In this document: in pieces, positions 34,030 through 42,084 of the stretch
Layout of the letters: each line of letters opens with the position of its first letter
Position numbering within the stretch: position 1 is the first letter of the stretch
NCBI RefSeq assembly: GCF_030167925.1
Contig: NZ_JASKUT010000001.1
Location: 2,356,001-2,420,000 of the forward strand
DNA: 64,000 nt
Origin: Paenibacillus silviterrae
Lineage (GTDB): Bacteria > Bacillota > Bacilli > Paenibacillales > NBRC-103111
Direction: 5' to 3'
Translations under genes and position numbers: made by a program
The notes under the pieces: model-generated
Told to the model about the DNA's origin: nothing
Databases searched by the model: none
What the model saw: the letters and a program-made list of their open reading frames with translations, nothing else

Positions 34030-34668
34030 CTACCCTCGTACCCTGGCAATGGCCAGCCCGTCATACGCAGGGAGCAGCACGCCCTCAAGACGAGGATCCT
34101 GCACGATCATCTCATTAAAGATTCGCATCTTGGTCACGGCATTCCCCTTCTCTGCCGGATTCGTCGTCCTTCCCCGCATCAGCGTATTATCGCCAACGAC
34201 GACAGCTCCCGGGTTCGCTAAGCGAATGGCCCACTCCAGATAATTCGGGTAGTTCCCTTTGTCCGCATCGATGAAGAACAGGTCGAAGCGCCGTCCTTCC
34301 GCTTCCAGCTGCTTTAAGCTATCAAGCGCTTCGCCTACCCGATACTCTACCTGATGGCCGTGACCCGCTTCCTTCAAGTTGGCAAAGGCCACATCCGCAT
34401 ATTCCTGTTTCAGCTCGAGCGATACAAGTTTCCCTTCGTTGCTCAGCCCTCTTGCTAAGCAAATGCCGCTATACCCGCCAAGCGCTCCAATCTCCAATAC
34501 CTGATTGGAGCGTGTCATTTTGACCAGCAGGGTAAGTAATGTGCCGTATCCGGGGGCCACCGAAATTTCCGGCATGCCCTTCCCTCGTATATCCGCTTTT
34601 ACTCGCTCCAGCTGTTCATCTTCCTTGATCAAGGATTCCACATACTGCTCTGCCGATATTGTCTCCAT
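34030..34668 (-). CDS. O-methyltransferase (COMT/YrrM type)
   Basis: 212-residue class I SAM methyltransferase of the catechol O-methyltransferase-like family. Motif I is VLEIGALGGYSGICLA near residue 56 and the metal-binding segment is FFIDADKGNYPNYLEWA near 130. The ATG at 34668 follows TGGGAGGT. The enzyme would methylate a small catechol-like or tRNA-related substrate in the cytoplasm. It is divergent from the RNA methyltransferase gene. Confidence 0.88.
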   Translation of the reverse strand: METISAEQYVESLIKEDEQLERVKADIRGKGMPEISVAPGYGTLLTLLVKMTRSNQVLEIGALGGYSGICLARGLSNEGKLVSLELKQEYADVAFANLKEAGHGHQVEYRVGEALDSLKQLEAEGRRFDLFFIDADKGNYPNYLEWAIRLANPGAVVVGDNTLMRGRTTNPAEKGNAVTKMRIFNEMIVQDPRLEGVLLPAYDGLAIARVRG

Positions 34669-34716
34669 TTGCGGTTACCTCCCAGATTACATGAGTCGCT
34701 TCCGATTCCGGACGGT

Positions 34717-34745
34717 TTGTGTTCCATCGCCGGATGTCCTATACT
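34717..34745 (+). promoter_or_regulatory. Promoter of RNA methyltransferase gene
   Basis: TTGTGT (34717-34722) and TATACT (34740-34745) with a 17-base spacer. Confidence 0.5.
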
Positions 34746-34806
34746 AAATGATTGTATGGCTTTTCCTGCCAGACTTCAACCTGCAACCCTTTGGAGTGAC
34801 CCGATC

Positions 34807-35967
34807 ATGTCTACAATACAATTAATCGCCACCGTCCCCATGGGCCTAGAAGCCGTGGTGGCACGTGAAATCAAGGACTTGGGCTATGAAGAAATGACGG
34901 TCGAGAACGGCCGCGTTACGTTTACCGCGGATTTAGCGGCCATCTGCCGCTGCAATTTGTGGCTGCGAACAGCGGACCGCATTTTGATCAAAATGGGGCA
35001 ATTCGAGGCCCGCACCTTCGACGAGCTGTTCGAAGGGACAAAAGCACTGGATTGGCCCGACTGGATCCCCGAAGACGCGGAATTCCCCGTCGAAGGCCGA
35101 TCCCACAAATCGCAGCTGTCGAGTGTGCCTGCCTGCCAAGGCATCGCGAAGAAAGCGATTGTGGAGAAGATGAAGGAGCGATACGGGACGGAATGGTTCC
35201 GGGAAACCGGAGCCCGTTACGTCATCGAAGTAGCGCTATTGAACGACGTGGCCACGCTGACGCTGGACACGACGGGCCCGAGCCTGCACAAGCGCGGCTA
35301 CCGAAAGCTTGTGACCGAAGCGCCGCTGAAGGAAACGATGGCGGCGGCCATGATTCTGCTCAGCCGCTGGCAAGGCGAGCGCCCGCTCTACGACCCGTTC
35401 TGCGGGTCGGGTACGATTGCGATCGAGGCTGCGATGATCGCGTGGAACCTCGCGCCGGGGCTGCGGCGCAAGTTCCCCTCCGAGGCATGGCCGATCTTGC
35501 CGGAGGAGCTGTGGGAGCAGGCGCGCGAGGAAGCGTTCGATCTCGTGCGCGACGATGTTCCGCTGCAGATTATCGGCTCCGACATCGACAAATCGGCTAT
35601 CGAGGTAGCGGAAGCGGCTGCGAAGGCGGCCGGACTCGCGAACGAGCTCGACCTGCGGGTGCTGCCCGTGGGCAAGGCTCAGCCGCGCGGCGATTACGGC
35701 TGCATTATTACGAACCCTCCCTACGGCGAGCGTCTCGGCGACCGGGAAGAAGTGGAACGAGCCCTGCGCCAATTCGGCAATCTTTATACGCAGCTGCCTA
35801 CCTGGTCCGCCTTCATCCTTAGCCCCAGCAAGCAGCTCGAGCATTATGTCGGGCGGAAAGCGGACAAGAAGCGGAAGCTGTTCAACGGCCGAATTGAATG
35901 CGCCCTATATCAGTACTTTGCTCCAGGCGGTCTTAACGCCTGGAAGAAAAACAACCCGCAAGCCTAA
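34807..35967 (+). CDS. ypsC: THUMP-domain 23S rRNA methyltransferase (RlmL/YpsC type)
   Basis: 386-residue SAM-dependent RNA methyltransferase. An N-terminal ferredoxin-like/THUMP region (about 1-160) presents the RNA; the catalytic domain has DPFCGSGTIAIEAA near residue 197 and the NPPY motif in IITNPPYGERLGD near 302, which marks N-methylation of a base amino group, most likely guanine N2 in 23S rRNA. The chosen ATG at 34807 is ten bases after GGAG and gives the usual YpsC length. The terminator begins inside the last codons. Confidence 0.88.
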   Translation: MSTIQLIATVPMGLEAVVAREIKDLGYEEMTVENGRVTFTADLAAICRCNLWLRTADRILIKMGQFEARTFDELFEGTKALDWPDWIPEDAEFPVEGRSHKSQLSSVPACQGIAKKAIVEKMKERYGTEWFRETGARYVIEVALLNDVATLTLDTTGPSLHKRGYRKLVTEAPLKETMAAAMILLSRWQGERPLYDPFCGSGTIAIEAAMIAWNLAPGLRRKFPSEAWPILPEELWEQAREEAFDLVRDDVPLQIIGSDIDKSAIEVAEAAAKAAGLANELDLRVLPVGKAQPRGDYGCIITNPPYGERLGDREEVERALRQFGNLYTQLPTWSAFILSPSKQLEHYVGRKADKKRKLFNGRIECALYQYFAPGGLNAWKKNNPQA

Positions 35968-35984
35968 GGCTTTGCGGGTTGTTC
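35949..35984. terminator. Bidirectional terminator between ypsC-like gene and galE
   Basis: AACAACCCGCAAGCC pairs with GGCTTTGCGGGTTGTT around the TAA stop codon. The stem overlaps the ypsC-like stop and serves both strands. Confidence 0.85.
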
Positions 35985-35985
35985 C

Positions 35986-36996
35986 CTATTCGTAGCCCTT
36001 AGGATTCCGGGACTGCCAGCGCCACGAGTCCACGCACATCTCCTCGATCCCTCGCGTTGCCGTCCATCCGAGCTCTTCCTTCGCCTTCACCGGATCGGCA
36101 TAACATACGGCAATGTCACCGGGTCTTCTTGGACCTATAGTATAAGGTACCTTACGGCCGGACGCCTTTTCGAACGCTTCTACCATCTCAAGAACGCTAT
36201 ACCCTCGGCCGGTTCCCAGGTTATAAGCATTCACTCCCCTGCCGCCCAAGACCTTCTCCACAGCCCTTACATGCCCGATAGCGAGATCAACGACATGGAT
36301 GTAGTCTCTTACGCCCGTGCCGTCCACCGTCGGATAATCGTTGCCGAAGACACCAAGCTTCTCCAGCTTTCCGATAGCCACTTGCGTAATATACGGCATC
36401 AGGTTGTTCGGAATACCGTTCGGGTCCTCCCCAATCAGACCGGAACGATGGGCGCCGATCGGATTAAAATAACGCAGCAGAGAAATGCTCCATTCCGGAT
36501 CGGACACATAGAGATCCCTTAGGATCTCTTCGATCATCAGCTTCGTCCGGCCATACGGATTCGTTGCCCCTAGCGGGAAATCCTCCGCAATCGGTACCCG
36601 TTCAGGCATCCCGTATACCGTCGCGGAAGAGCTGAACACCAGCTTCTTCACGCCGTTCGCGGCCATCGTCTCCGCAAGGATCAGTGTACCGGTAATATTG
36701 TTATGGTAATAACGTAACGGCTGCCGGACCGACTCGCCTACTGCCTTAAGTCCGGCAAAGTGGATGACGGCTTCAATCCCATTTTCCGCAAAAACCTTTT
36801 CCACACCTTCCCGATGGAGCAAATCCACGTTATAAACCGGAAAATCCTTACCCGTAATTTCACGAACCCGGTGCATAGCTTCCATTTTGCTATTTATGAA
36901 ATTATCAGCTACGATGATGTCATAACCCGCTTCCAGCAGCTCAACACACGTATGGCTTCCAATATAGCCTGCTCCCCCGGTGATCAAGATTGCCAA
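35986..36996 (-). CDS. galE: UDP-glucose 4-epimerase
   Basis: 336-residue NAD-dependent epimerase that interconverts UDP-glucose and UDP-galactose for the Leloir pathway and for cell-wall or exopolysaccharide precursors. The NAD loop is [10 protein letters not shown] near residue 6, the catalytic Ser/Thr is in SSSATVYG near 123 and Tyr-Lys in NPYGRTK near 147. The start is the second TTG at 36996, eight bases after GGGAGG; the TTG six bases upstream is too close. galK and galT are not adjacent. Confidence 0.95.
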   Translation of the reverse strand: MAILITGGAGYIGSHTCVELLEAGYDIIVADNFINSKMEAMHRVREITGKDFPVYNVDLLHREGVEKVFAENGIEAVIHFAGLKAVGESVRQPLRYYHNNITGTLILAETMAANGVKKLVFSSSATVYGMPERVPIAEDFPLGATNPYGRTKLMIEEILRDLYVSDPEWSISLLRYFNPIGAHRSGLIGEDPNGIPNNLMPYITQVAIGKLEKLGVFGNDYPTVDGTGVRDYIHVVDLAIGHVRAVEKVLGGRGVNAYNLGTGRGYSVLEMVEAFEKASGRKVPYTIGPRRPGDIAVCYADPVKAKEELGWTATRGIEEMCVDSWRWQSRNPKGYE

Positions 36997-37033
36997 ATGC
37001 AACGCCTCCCGCTCTTTTCCAATTCCTAATTCT

Positions 37034-37062
37034 ACAATAACCGATCGCTTACATCAGTTCAA
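37034..37062 (-). promoter_or_regulatory. Promoter of galE
   Basis: On the minus strand TTGAAC (37057-37062) and TATTGT (37034-37039) with a 17-base spacer. Confidence 0.5.
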
Positions 37063-37129
37063 TGTTAGTTTATACACCGAATAAGAGAACCCCAATCCGA
37101 TGAAGTAGAAGGCATTGCGGTATAGAAAC

Positions 37130-37176
37130 AAAAAACCTCAGCTCAGCCCCTCATCAAGAGGCGCCAAGCCAAGGTT
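37130..37176 (-). terminator. Terminator of the DHH phosphoesterase gene
   Basis: On the minus strand AACCT..GGC and GCGCCTC pair with GAGGGGC and AGC..AGGTT, followed by six T. Confidence 0.72.
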
Positions 37177-37188
37177 CCCGCAAGCTGC

Positions 37189-38103
37189 TTACCCGTTCGA
37201 CTTCATCGTTGCAATCAGCTGCTCAAGCACGGCATCCGCCTGCTCATACGGCACCTGGCAGGTTCCCGCCGCTTTATGGCCGCCGCCGCCGTTCTGAAGC
37301 ATCAGGGTGCCGATATCCGTCCTGCTTCCGCGGTTAATGATGCTGTGGCCGCAGGCAAACACGGCATTCTGCTTGCCCTTTCCGTCGATCGCCCAGATGG
37401 AGATGTTCTGCTCCGGATAGAGCGCATACACCATGAAGCGGTTCCCCGGATAAATTGTCTCCACCCCGCGCAGGTCCGTAATGATGACATTGCCGTCCGT
37501 CCGTGTATATTGCTGCAGCATCGCTTTATATTCCTTATCCAGCTCGAAGTAGCGGTTTACGCGTTCCTTCACATCTGGGAGCTCCAGAATCTCTTCGATC
37601 GTCATGGTCGCGCAGTGATCCACTAAATCCTCCATCAGCTGATAGTTGCTGATCCGGTAATCACGATAACGTCCCAAGCCCGTACGTGCATCCATAATGA
37701 AAGACAGCAGATCCCATCGCTTCGGGTTCAAAATATCGTCGGCGGAAAACTGCGCCGCATCGGCCTTGTCCACGCCTTCCATGATATCGTCGATATCGCC
37801 GAACCGTTCTTTGCCGCCGTAATAATCGTATACTACGCGGGCCGCACTCGGTGCTACACGTACCTCGCCCTTTACGCCGACCTGCTCCGCATTGCGCTCG
37901 ATCTCGCTGGAATGATGGTCGAACCATAGGCCGCAGCCGGCTACATAGGGAACATTAGCCAGAATGTCATTTTCATTTACTTCAATCAGTCCATCCTGCA
38001 CATCCTTCGGATGAACGAACTTCATTTCATCAATCATACCGAGCTTCTTAAACAGCATCGCGCATACCAATCCGTCGAAATCGGAACGAGTAATCAAACG
38101 CAC
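37189..38103 (-). CDS. DHH family phosphoesterase
   Basis: 304-residue DHH/DHHA1 phosphohydrolase. Motif I is RSDFDGLVCAM near residue 7, the DHH motif is FDHHSSE near 66, and the DHHA1 signature is GGGGHKAAGT near 278. Family members cleave short oligonucleotides, cyclic dinucleotides, pAp or polyphosphate with Mn. The start is GTG at 38103, seven bases after GGAGG. Its substrate could be a cyclic dinucleotide, but membership of the GdpP or NrnA branches cannot be settled by eye; there is no GGDEF domain. Confidence 0.85.
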   Translation of the reverse strand: MRLITRSDFDGLVCAMLFKKLGMIDEMKFVHPKDVQDGLIEVNENDILANVPYVAGCGLWFDHHSSEIERNAEQVGVKGEVRVAPSAARVVYDYYGGKERFGDIDDIMEGVDKADAAQFSADDILNPKRWDLLSFIMDARTGLGRYRDYRISNYQLMEDLVDHCATMTIEEILELPDVKERVNRYFELDKEYKAMLQQYTRTDGNVIITDLRGVETIYPGNRFMVYALYPEQNISIWAIDGKGKQNAVFACGHSIINRGSRTDIGTLMLQNGGGGHKAAGTCQVPYEQADAVLEQLIATMKSNG

Positions 38104-38151
38104 AGCGGTTCCTCCCCTTAGTTCCACAGCACTAATTTTATGTACCATTCC

Positions 38152-38180
38152 ATTATAATCGCTGCACATTCCCGGTACAA
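38152..38180 (-). promoter_or_regulatory. Promoter of DHH phosphoesterase gene
   Basis: On the minus strand TTGTAC (38175-38180) and a perfect TATAAT (38152-38157) with a 17-base spacer. Confidence 0.75.
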
Positions 38181-38193
38181 TAGGGGCTCGGAT

Positions 38194-38234
38194 GAAAAAA
38201 AAAGCGCCCGAATGCTTGAAATGCATCGGGGCGC
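38194..38234 (-). terminator. Terminator of the Gfo/Idh/MocA oxidoreductase gene
   Basis: On the minus strand GCGCCCCGATGC pairs with GCATTCGGGCGC and a run of nine or more T follows. Confidence 0.9.
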
Positions 38235-38271
38235 GGGTTTTTATTCGATTTCATTCGACATTAAATTTACT

Positions 38272-39564
38272 TTAGTGAAACTTTACCAAATCATCCACTT
38301 TTACCGCTTGGCCTGTTCGAATGGAACGGTTCGCCGCAATGCCTGTCAAGATCGACTGGGCGCCATCCACGTGGTTCGCTGCGCGGCGGAATTTATCCTC
38401 TACAGGGGTACCGAAGATGTCATTCAGCAGCACAGGGTCGCCGCCGCCGTGACCGCCTTTTCCTTCCTCCACCTGCACCTCGTAGGGAGCTCCGAACATC
38501 GGCTGCACAACGATTTTTTTACCTTTCAACGCACCTTCAAGCGCCTTATCGCCACCGGAGTTAACATAAGACTGCTCCACGATGGTCATTTCGATCCGGC
38601 CGCGGGTACCGTTGAAAGCAATCCGATAGCCTTCCCAAGGCATGTAGGCGTTCAAGGAATAGGTCAGGATCGCGTTATTTTTATAACGTACCAGCACACC
38701 CATAGTATCCTCGATGTTGATGCCGTCGCCGAATACGCTCTGGTCTCTCTGGTAGCCGTCCTCATGCTCTGCGTCAAGGTATAGCGCCTTCAAGTGTTCG
38801 TTCTTATCCAAGTGCAAAGCGAAATGGTCGCCTTCCGCATTCGGATTGCCGGTAGCGCGTTGGTAAAATTTCGTCTCTCCGCGCTGCTCCGCGTTCTCCT
38901 TGCCGTAGAACAGCAGGTCGCCATAGGCAAACACTTCCTCCGGCTGGGAGCCGATCCAGAAGTTGACCAGATCGAAGTGATGGGTCGACTTGTGCACCAG
39001 CAGGCCTCCGCTGTTGCGCTTATCACGGTGCCAACGACGGAAATAGTCGGCGCCATGCTTCGTATTCAGCAGCCATTCGAAATGGATCGAGGTGACCTTG
39101 CCGATCTCGCCGTTCATGATCAGCTCACGAGCCTTCGTATGATGAGGCGCATAGCGGTAGTTAAACGTTACGCGAACCTGACGGCCCGTGCGTTCCACCG
39201 CATCAAGAATTTCCTGGCATTTCTTCTCGTCAACGGTCATCGGCTTCTCTGTAATGACATCGCAGCCGAGCTCCAAAGCACGAATAATGTAAGTGTGATG
39301 AGTCCGGTCCACACTGGTAACAATTACGGCATCCGGCTTTTCAATCTCGATCATTTGATCGAATTGATCAGCTTTGTAGGTTCTTACAGGGTTGTATCCG
39401 TATTTTTCAGTAAGGAGCTTGTTGGCGTAATTCATGCGGGTCTGGTTAATATCGCAGACGGCGAGAAGCTCCGACGTTTCCTTGTAATCGGTTGCAATCG
39501 CCTTGTAGAAGAACTCGGCTCGCCCTCCGACACCTACTTGAACATATTTCTTTTTTGCTGCCAT
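38272..39564 (-). CDS. Gfo/Idh/MocA family sugar oxidoreductase
   Basis: 430-residue NAD(P)-dependent oxidoreductase of the family acting on sugars, inositols and their derivatives. An N-terminal Rossmann domain (VQVGVGGRAEFF near residue 9) carries the EKP motif (ITEKPMTVDEKK near 104). The C-terminal alpha/beta domain has the conserved GGLLVHKSTHHFDLVNFW near 185, including the catalytic His. The preferred ATG at 39564 is nine bases after AAAGGAG. The divergent AraC regulator suggests induction by a sugar. Substrate not identifiable from sequence. Confidence 0.87.
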   Translation of the reverse strand: MAAKKKYVQVGVGGRAEFFYKAIATDYKETSELLAVCDINQTRMNYANKLLTEKYGYNPVRTYKADQFDQMIEIEKPDAVIVTSVDRTHHTYIIRALELGCDVITEKPMTVDEKKCQEILDAVERTGRQVRVTFNYRYAPHHTKARELIMNGEIGKVTSIHFEWLLNTKHGADYFRRWHRDKRNSGGLLVHKSTHHFDLVNFWIGSQPEEVFAYGDLLFYGKENAEQRGETKFYQRATGNPNAEGDHFALHLDKNEHLKALYLDAEHEDGYQRDQSVFGDGINIEDTMGVLVRYKNNAILTYSLNAYMPWEGYRIAFNGTRGRIEMTIVEQSYVNSGGDKALEGALKGKKIVVQPMFGAPYEVQVEEGKGGHGGGDPVLLNDIFGTPVEDKFRRAANHVDGAQSILTGIAANRSIRTGQAVKVDDLVKFH

Positions 39565-39602
39565 ATTCATTCTCTCCTTTCGTGATTAACCCATCTCTGA
39601 AT

Positions 39603-39670
39603 CAAATCATAGCGCAAATAAATAAAACATTCGCCGCAAATGAAACCTTTTCGCGTCAAATGCCGCAAAT
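39603..39670. promoter_or_regulatory. Repeated CAAAT half-sites in the oxidoreductase/AraC divergent promoter
   Basis: CAAAT recurs at 39603, 39615, 39637, 39657 and 39666; four copies have a GC-rich left part (GCGCAAAT, GCCGCAAAT, GCGTCAAAT, GCCGCAAAT). Spacings of about 22, 20 and 9 bases keep most of them on one face of the helix. This is typical of direct-repeat sites for an AraC-type dimer. A TATACT -10 box lies just after. Confidence 0.5.
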
Positions 39671-39709
39671 TTTGTTATACTGTTCCTAGGAAAGGAGCGT
39701 TATGAGCCG

Positions 39710-40564
39710 ATGCAATTTCCAAACCAACTCCGTTGCACCACGCCGGACAAGAGGATCGGGGTCGAATTCGATCGCCGCAAGGGACACTACACCATGGCCA
39801 TTAACCACATCCATTCGCAGTATGAGCTCTATTACTTATTTTCCGGGCGGAGGAGCTATTTTATTAAAGACCGGTCTTACTCTGTCGAAGCGGGAGACCT
39901 TATTTTCATTCGCTCGGGAGAAGTTCACAAAACCTCGGATGTCGGCATACCCGAGCATGATCGCATCTTAATTTATTACTGGGAGTCCTTCTTCGAGCAG
40001 CATCCTCCGGAGCTTGCCGAGCTGCTGCGCTCTCCCTTTATGGCTGATGCACCGCTGCTTCGACTCCCCCTGCATGAGCGCTTAAAGCTGGAAGGGATGC
40101 TGCTGGCCGTGCTCGAAGAAATCCACGCCGCCGCTCCCGGCTACGAGCTCGCAGTTCAGCTTGCCTCAACCGAGCTTCTGCTGCATGCCGCACGTTATCA
40201 TCAAAAAAACAAGACGGCGCCAATGGAGCATGTCTCGCCAATGCATGAAAAAATATCGGAAATCGTTCAGTATATTAATGCGAATTACGCCGAACCGATC
40301 AGCCTGCCTCTGCTTTCCGAGAAATTTTATGTCAGTATCAGTCATATCAGCCGCAAATTTAAAGAAATTACCGGCTTCAGCTTCACGGACTATTTGAACC
40401 TCAAACGAATCAAGGAGGCGCAGCGTCTGCTTCAGCAATCCGAGCTCAGCATTACCGATATCTCGGAGCAGGTCGGCTTCGATAATTTCTCCCATTTCGG
40501 CAAAGTATTCAAGAAGCAGACAGGTGTCTCTCCCCGCACCTACCGCAGCTCGGAAAAGGGCTGA
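39710..40564 (+). CDS. AraC family transcriptional regulator
   Basis: 284-residue regulator with an N-terminal cupin (about 10-130; HSQYELYYLFSGRRSYF and EAGDLIFI are the usual landmarks) and two C-terminal helix-turn-helix units (about 180-284; ITDISEQVGFDNFSHFGKVF and SPRTYRSS). The ATG at 39710 has AAGGAG 13 bases upstream, with no better in-frame start. Divergent from the Gfo/Idh/MocA gene, it is probably that gene's activator. Confidence 0.9.
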   Translation: MQFPNQLRCTTPDKRIGVEFDRRKGHYTMAINHIHSQYELYYLFSGRRSYFIKDRSYSVEAGDLIFIRSGEVHKTSDVGIPEHDRILIYYWESFFEQHPPELAELLRSPFMADAPLLRLPLHERLKLEGMLLAVLEEIHAAAPGYELAVQLASTELLLHAARYHQKNKTAPMEHVSPMHEKISEIVQYINANYAEPISLPLLSEKFYVSISHISRKFKEITGFSFTDYLNLKRIKEAQRLLQQSELSITDISEQVGFDNFSHFGKVFKKQTGVSPRTYRSSEKG

Positions 40565-40579
40565 ATCGGCAACGGAAAA

Positions 40580-40626
40580 AAGACCGGCGCCTTGAGCCCG
40601 CATTTGCGCTGCTCAGATCCGGTCTT
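40580..40626. terminator. Bidirectional terminator between AraC and DUF2935 genes
   Basis: AAGACCGG (40580-40587) pairs with CCGGTCTT (40619-40626). Confidence 0.65.
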
Positions 40627-40635
40627 CCTTATCTG

Positions 40636-41448
40636 TTATCCTTCCGTTCTCGGCTTGCCCGGGTCGCACTCCGGCGCTTTGGTGCCGGCCGTAAGCGAAA
40701 GCTTCGTCAAATAATAGCATTCCTCGCGCGCCATATGATCCGCCATTAGCGGTGTCAATACACCCAGCACCTCGCCAGTCAGCCTCATCTCTTCCAGCTC
40801 CCGGAGGAAGCCCTTGAAGAGCACCATCTCCAGCTCAATCTCCTTGTTGAAGCGAGCCAGTGCCGGAAACTGCGAAATGTTCGCGCGCATGTAGCCTGCC
40901 AGCTCAACCGCTTTCATGTAAAAATCGCGGAAATGCGATTCGAAGCTCTGGGCGGTTTCAATCAGCGGCTGCTCCGCCATATCAAGGTCGCCGGCAATCG
41001 AAGCGGCATGCCCGAATGCATCCTGAAGCCACACCAGATGGTGGTGGATTTCGTTATACATGGGAGCCGGTTGACCCGAGACGAGGAACCGGAGGACACG
41101 CAAATACTCCTCCACTTCATTGACCATATGGTTCAGAAAGCTCGGCGGCAGCTTAAGGCCAATCTTACCCGTAAGGTGTCTGCGCAGCAGATGGAGCTTG
41201 AAGTTCCTTAGATCCTGAGCGCGGGTATAGCTCTCCCGGCTAAGCTCCTGAAGCTGCGCTTCATCCAGCTCCGTCCTGGATTTTTCCAGCAGCTCATCCA
41301 GCTTCGCAATGTAAAACCGGGCACGCTGAATCTCCTGTACTTCATCCGGAGATAACGCGTCCTTAATGAACCGGGCATGATCGCCCGCAATCTGCAGCCA
41401 AAAGCGATGCTCGAATGAAGCCGATGCCGCGTAATCGGTCGGTTGCAC
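40636..41448 (-). CDS. DUF2935 family protein
   Basis: 270-residue soluble, all-helical protein of the DUF2935 family. Paired conserved histidine and acidic residues appear in FEHRFWLQIAGDHARFIKDA near residue 12 and in HHHLVWLQDAFGHAA near 143, the pattern of a hemerythrin-like di-metal four-helix bundle, duplicated. The start is GTG at 41448, seven bases after TAGGAGG. A metal-binding, perhaps oxygen- or iron-related, role is a fair inference; no activity is known to me. Confidence 0.83.
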   Translation of the reverse strand: MQPTDYAASASFEHRFWLQIAGDHARFIKDALSPDEVQEIQRARFYIAKLDELLEKSRTELDEAQLQELSRESYTRAQDLRNFKLHLLRRHLTGKIGLKLPPSFLNHMVNEVEEYLRVLRFLVSGQPAPMYNEIHHHLVWLQDAFGHAASIAGDLDMAEQPLIETAQSFESHFRDFYMKAVELAGYMRANISQFPALARFNKEIELEMVLFKGFLRELEEMRLTGEVLGVLTPLMADHMAREECYYLTKLSLTAGTKAPECDPGKPRTEG

Positions 41449-41547
41449 AGGAATTCCTCCTATTAGGCCGGCTGAAATCTTCACAGCCCTAGTTTAATCA
41501 CCTAATATGTATGCAGGAGGCTTATCCATTTGAACAAACTTTTGCTT

Positions 41548-41826
41548 CTACGCGTACCGAACCTTTTCCGTCCGATAGCTTAAGTAATCAAACAGTTTGA
41601 GCAGCACATCATTACTGGCATCAAAACGCACGGAAAGCTTAACCTCGCCGCGCCAATAAAAGGTAATAACATGATGACGCTGTCCCATCACCATCTCCAA
41701 GTCCCAGCAGGGCCGCGTCAGCTCGTATTCCTCCCGGTTGATCACCATTCTCGGTCCGTCGCCCGTCAAATACAAGCCTACGACGTCACTGCCCACCTTC
41801 GTACAAAACTCCTGCTTCATCATCAT
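41548..41826 (-). CDS. Unknown 92-residue protein under a c-di-GMP riboswitch
   Basis: I do not recognise a family. The protein has no signal peptide or membrane helix. It reads as a small beta-rich fold: GLYLTGDGPRMVINREEYEL, then VITFYWRGEVKLSVRF, ending with an amphipathic LLKLFDYLSYRTEKVRYA. Cys occurs twice. It begins with ATGATGATG at 41826 behind AGAGGG. Its mRNA leader holds a class I cyclic-di-GMP aptamer and a terminator, so its expression should follow c-di-GMP. In other bacteria such genes act in motility, adhesion or surface matrix. It is not a PilZ or GGDEF protein. Confidence 0.75.
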   Translation of the reverse strand: MMMKQEFCTKVGSDVVGLYLTGDGPRMVINREEYELTRPCWDLEMVMGQRHHVITFYWRGEVKLSVRFDASNDVLLKLFDYLSYRTEKVRYA

Positions 41827-41861
41827 GTCCCTCTTTGCTTTTAAATTAGGTTGTCACACAT

Positions 41862-41893
41862 AAAAAGAACCTCCGTCCCAAGGACTGGAGGCC
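41862..41893 (-). terminator. Riboswitch terminator before the 92-residue gene
   Basis: On the minus strand CCTCCAGTCC pairs with GGACGGAGG around a TTG loop, followed by TTCTTTTT. It lies between the aptamer and the start codon and could be the expression platform. Confidence 0.8.
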
Positions 41894-41915
41894 CGCATCT
41901 ATACGCGAATCATCT

Positions 41916-42004
41916 TTCCTTCGGCGGCTGGCTGGCTTAACGCATCTTCTCCGTAGTAGCCCCTGTAGCTTTGCGTCACAGACTTTCGTCTGCTTTGCCC
42001 ATAT
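41916..42004 (-). promoter_or_regulatory. Cyclic-di-GMP-I (GEMM) riboswitch aptamer
   Basis: On the minus strand the leader reads GGGCAAAG, then a GCAGAC-GAAA-GTCTGT hairpin with the family GAAA tetraloop (41977-41993), then the hallmark GACGCAAAGC (41968-41977), CTACAGGGGCTAC, a variable stem and GCCAGCCAGCCGCCGAAG (41919-41936). These elements match the class I c-di-GMP aptamer in order and spacing. It is followed by an intrinsic terminator and the 92-residue gene. An HD-GYP phosphodiesterase gene at 20479-21660 in this window could lower the ligand. Confidence 0.87.
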
Positions 42005-42084
42005 CGAGAACGATCGAATTTTGTCTTTTGTTATCCATTCTTAGCATAAAAGATAGGTCTCACGGAATATATCAACCATAGTGC

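Noticed and set aside
41893..42084. First taken as the 3' tail of the MFS gene
   Set aside because: The aptamer motifs and the following terminator and gene show it is the leader of the 92-residue gene.
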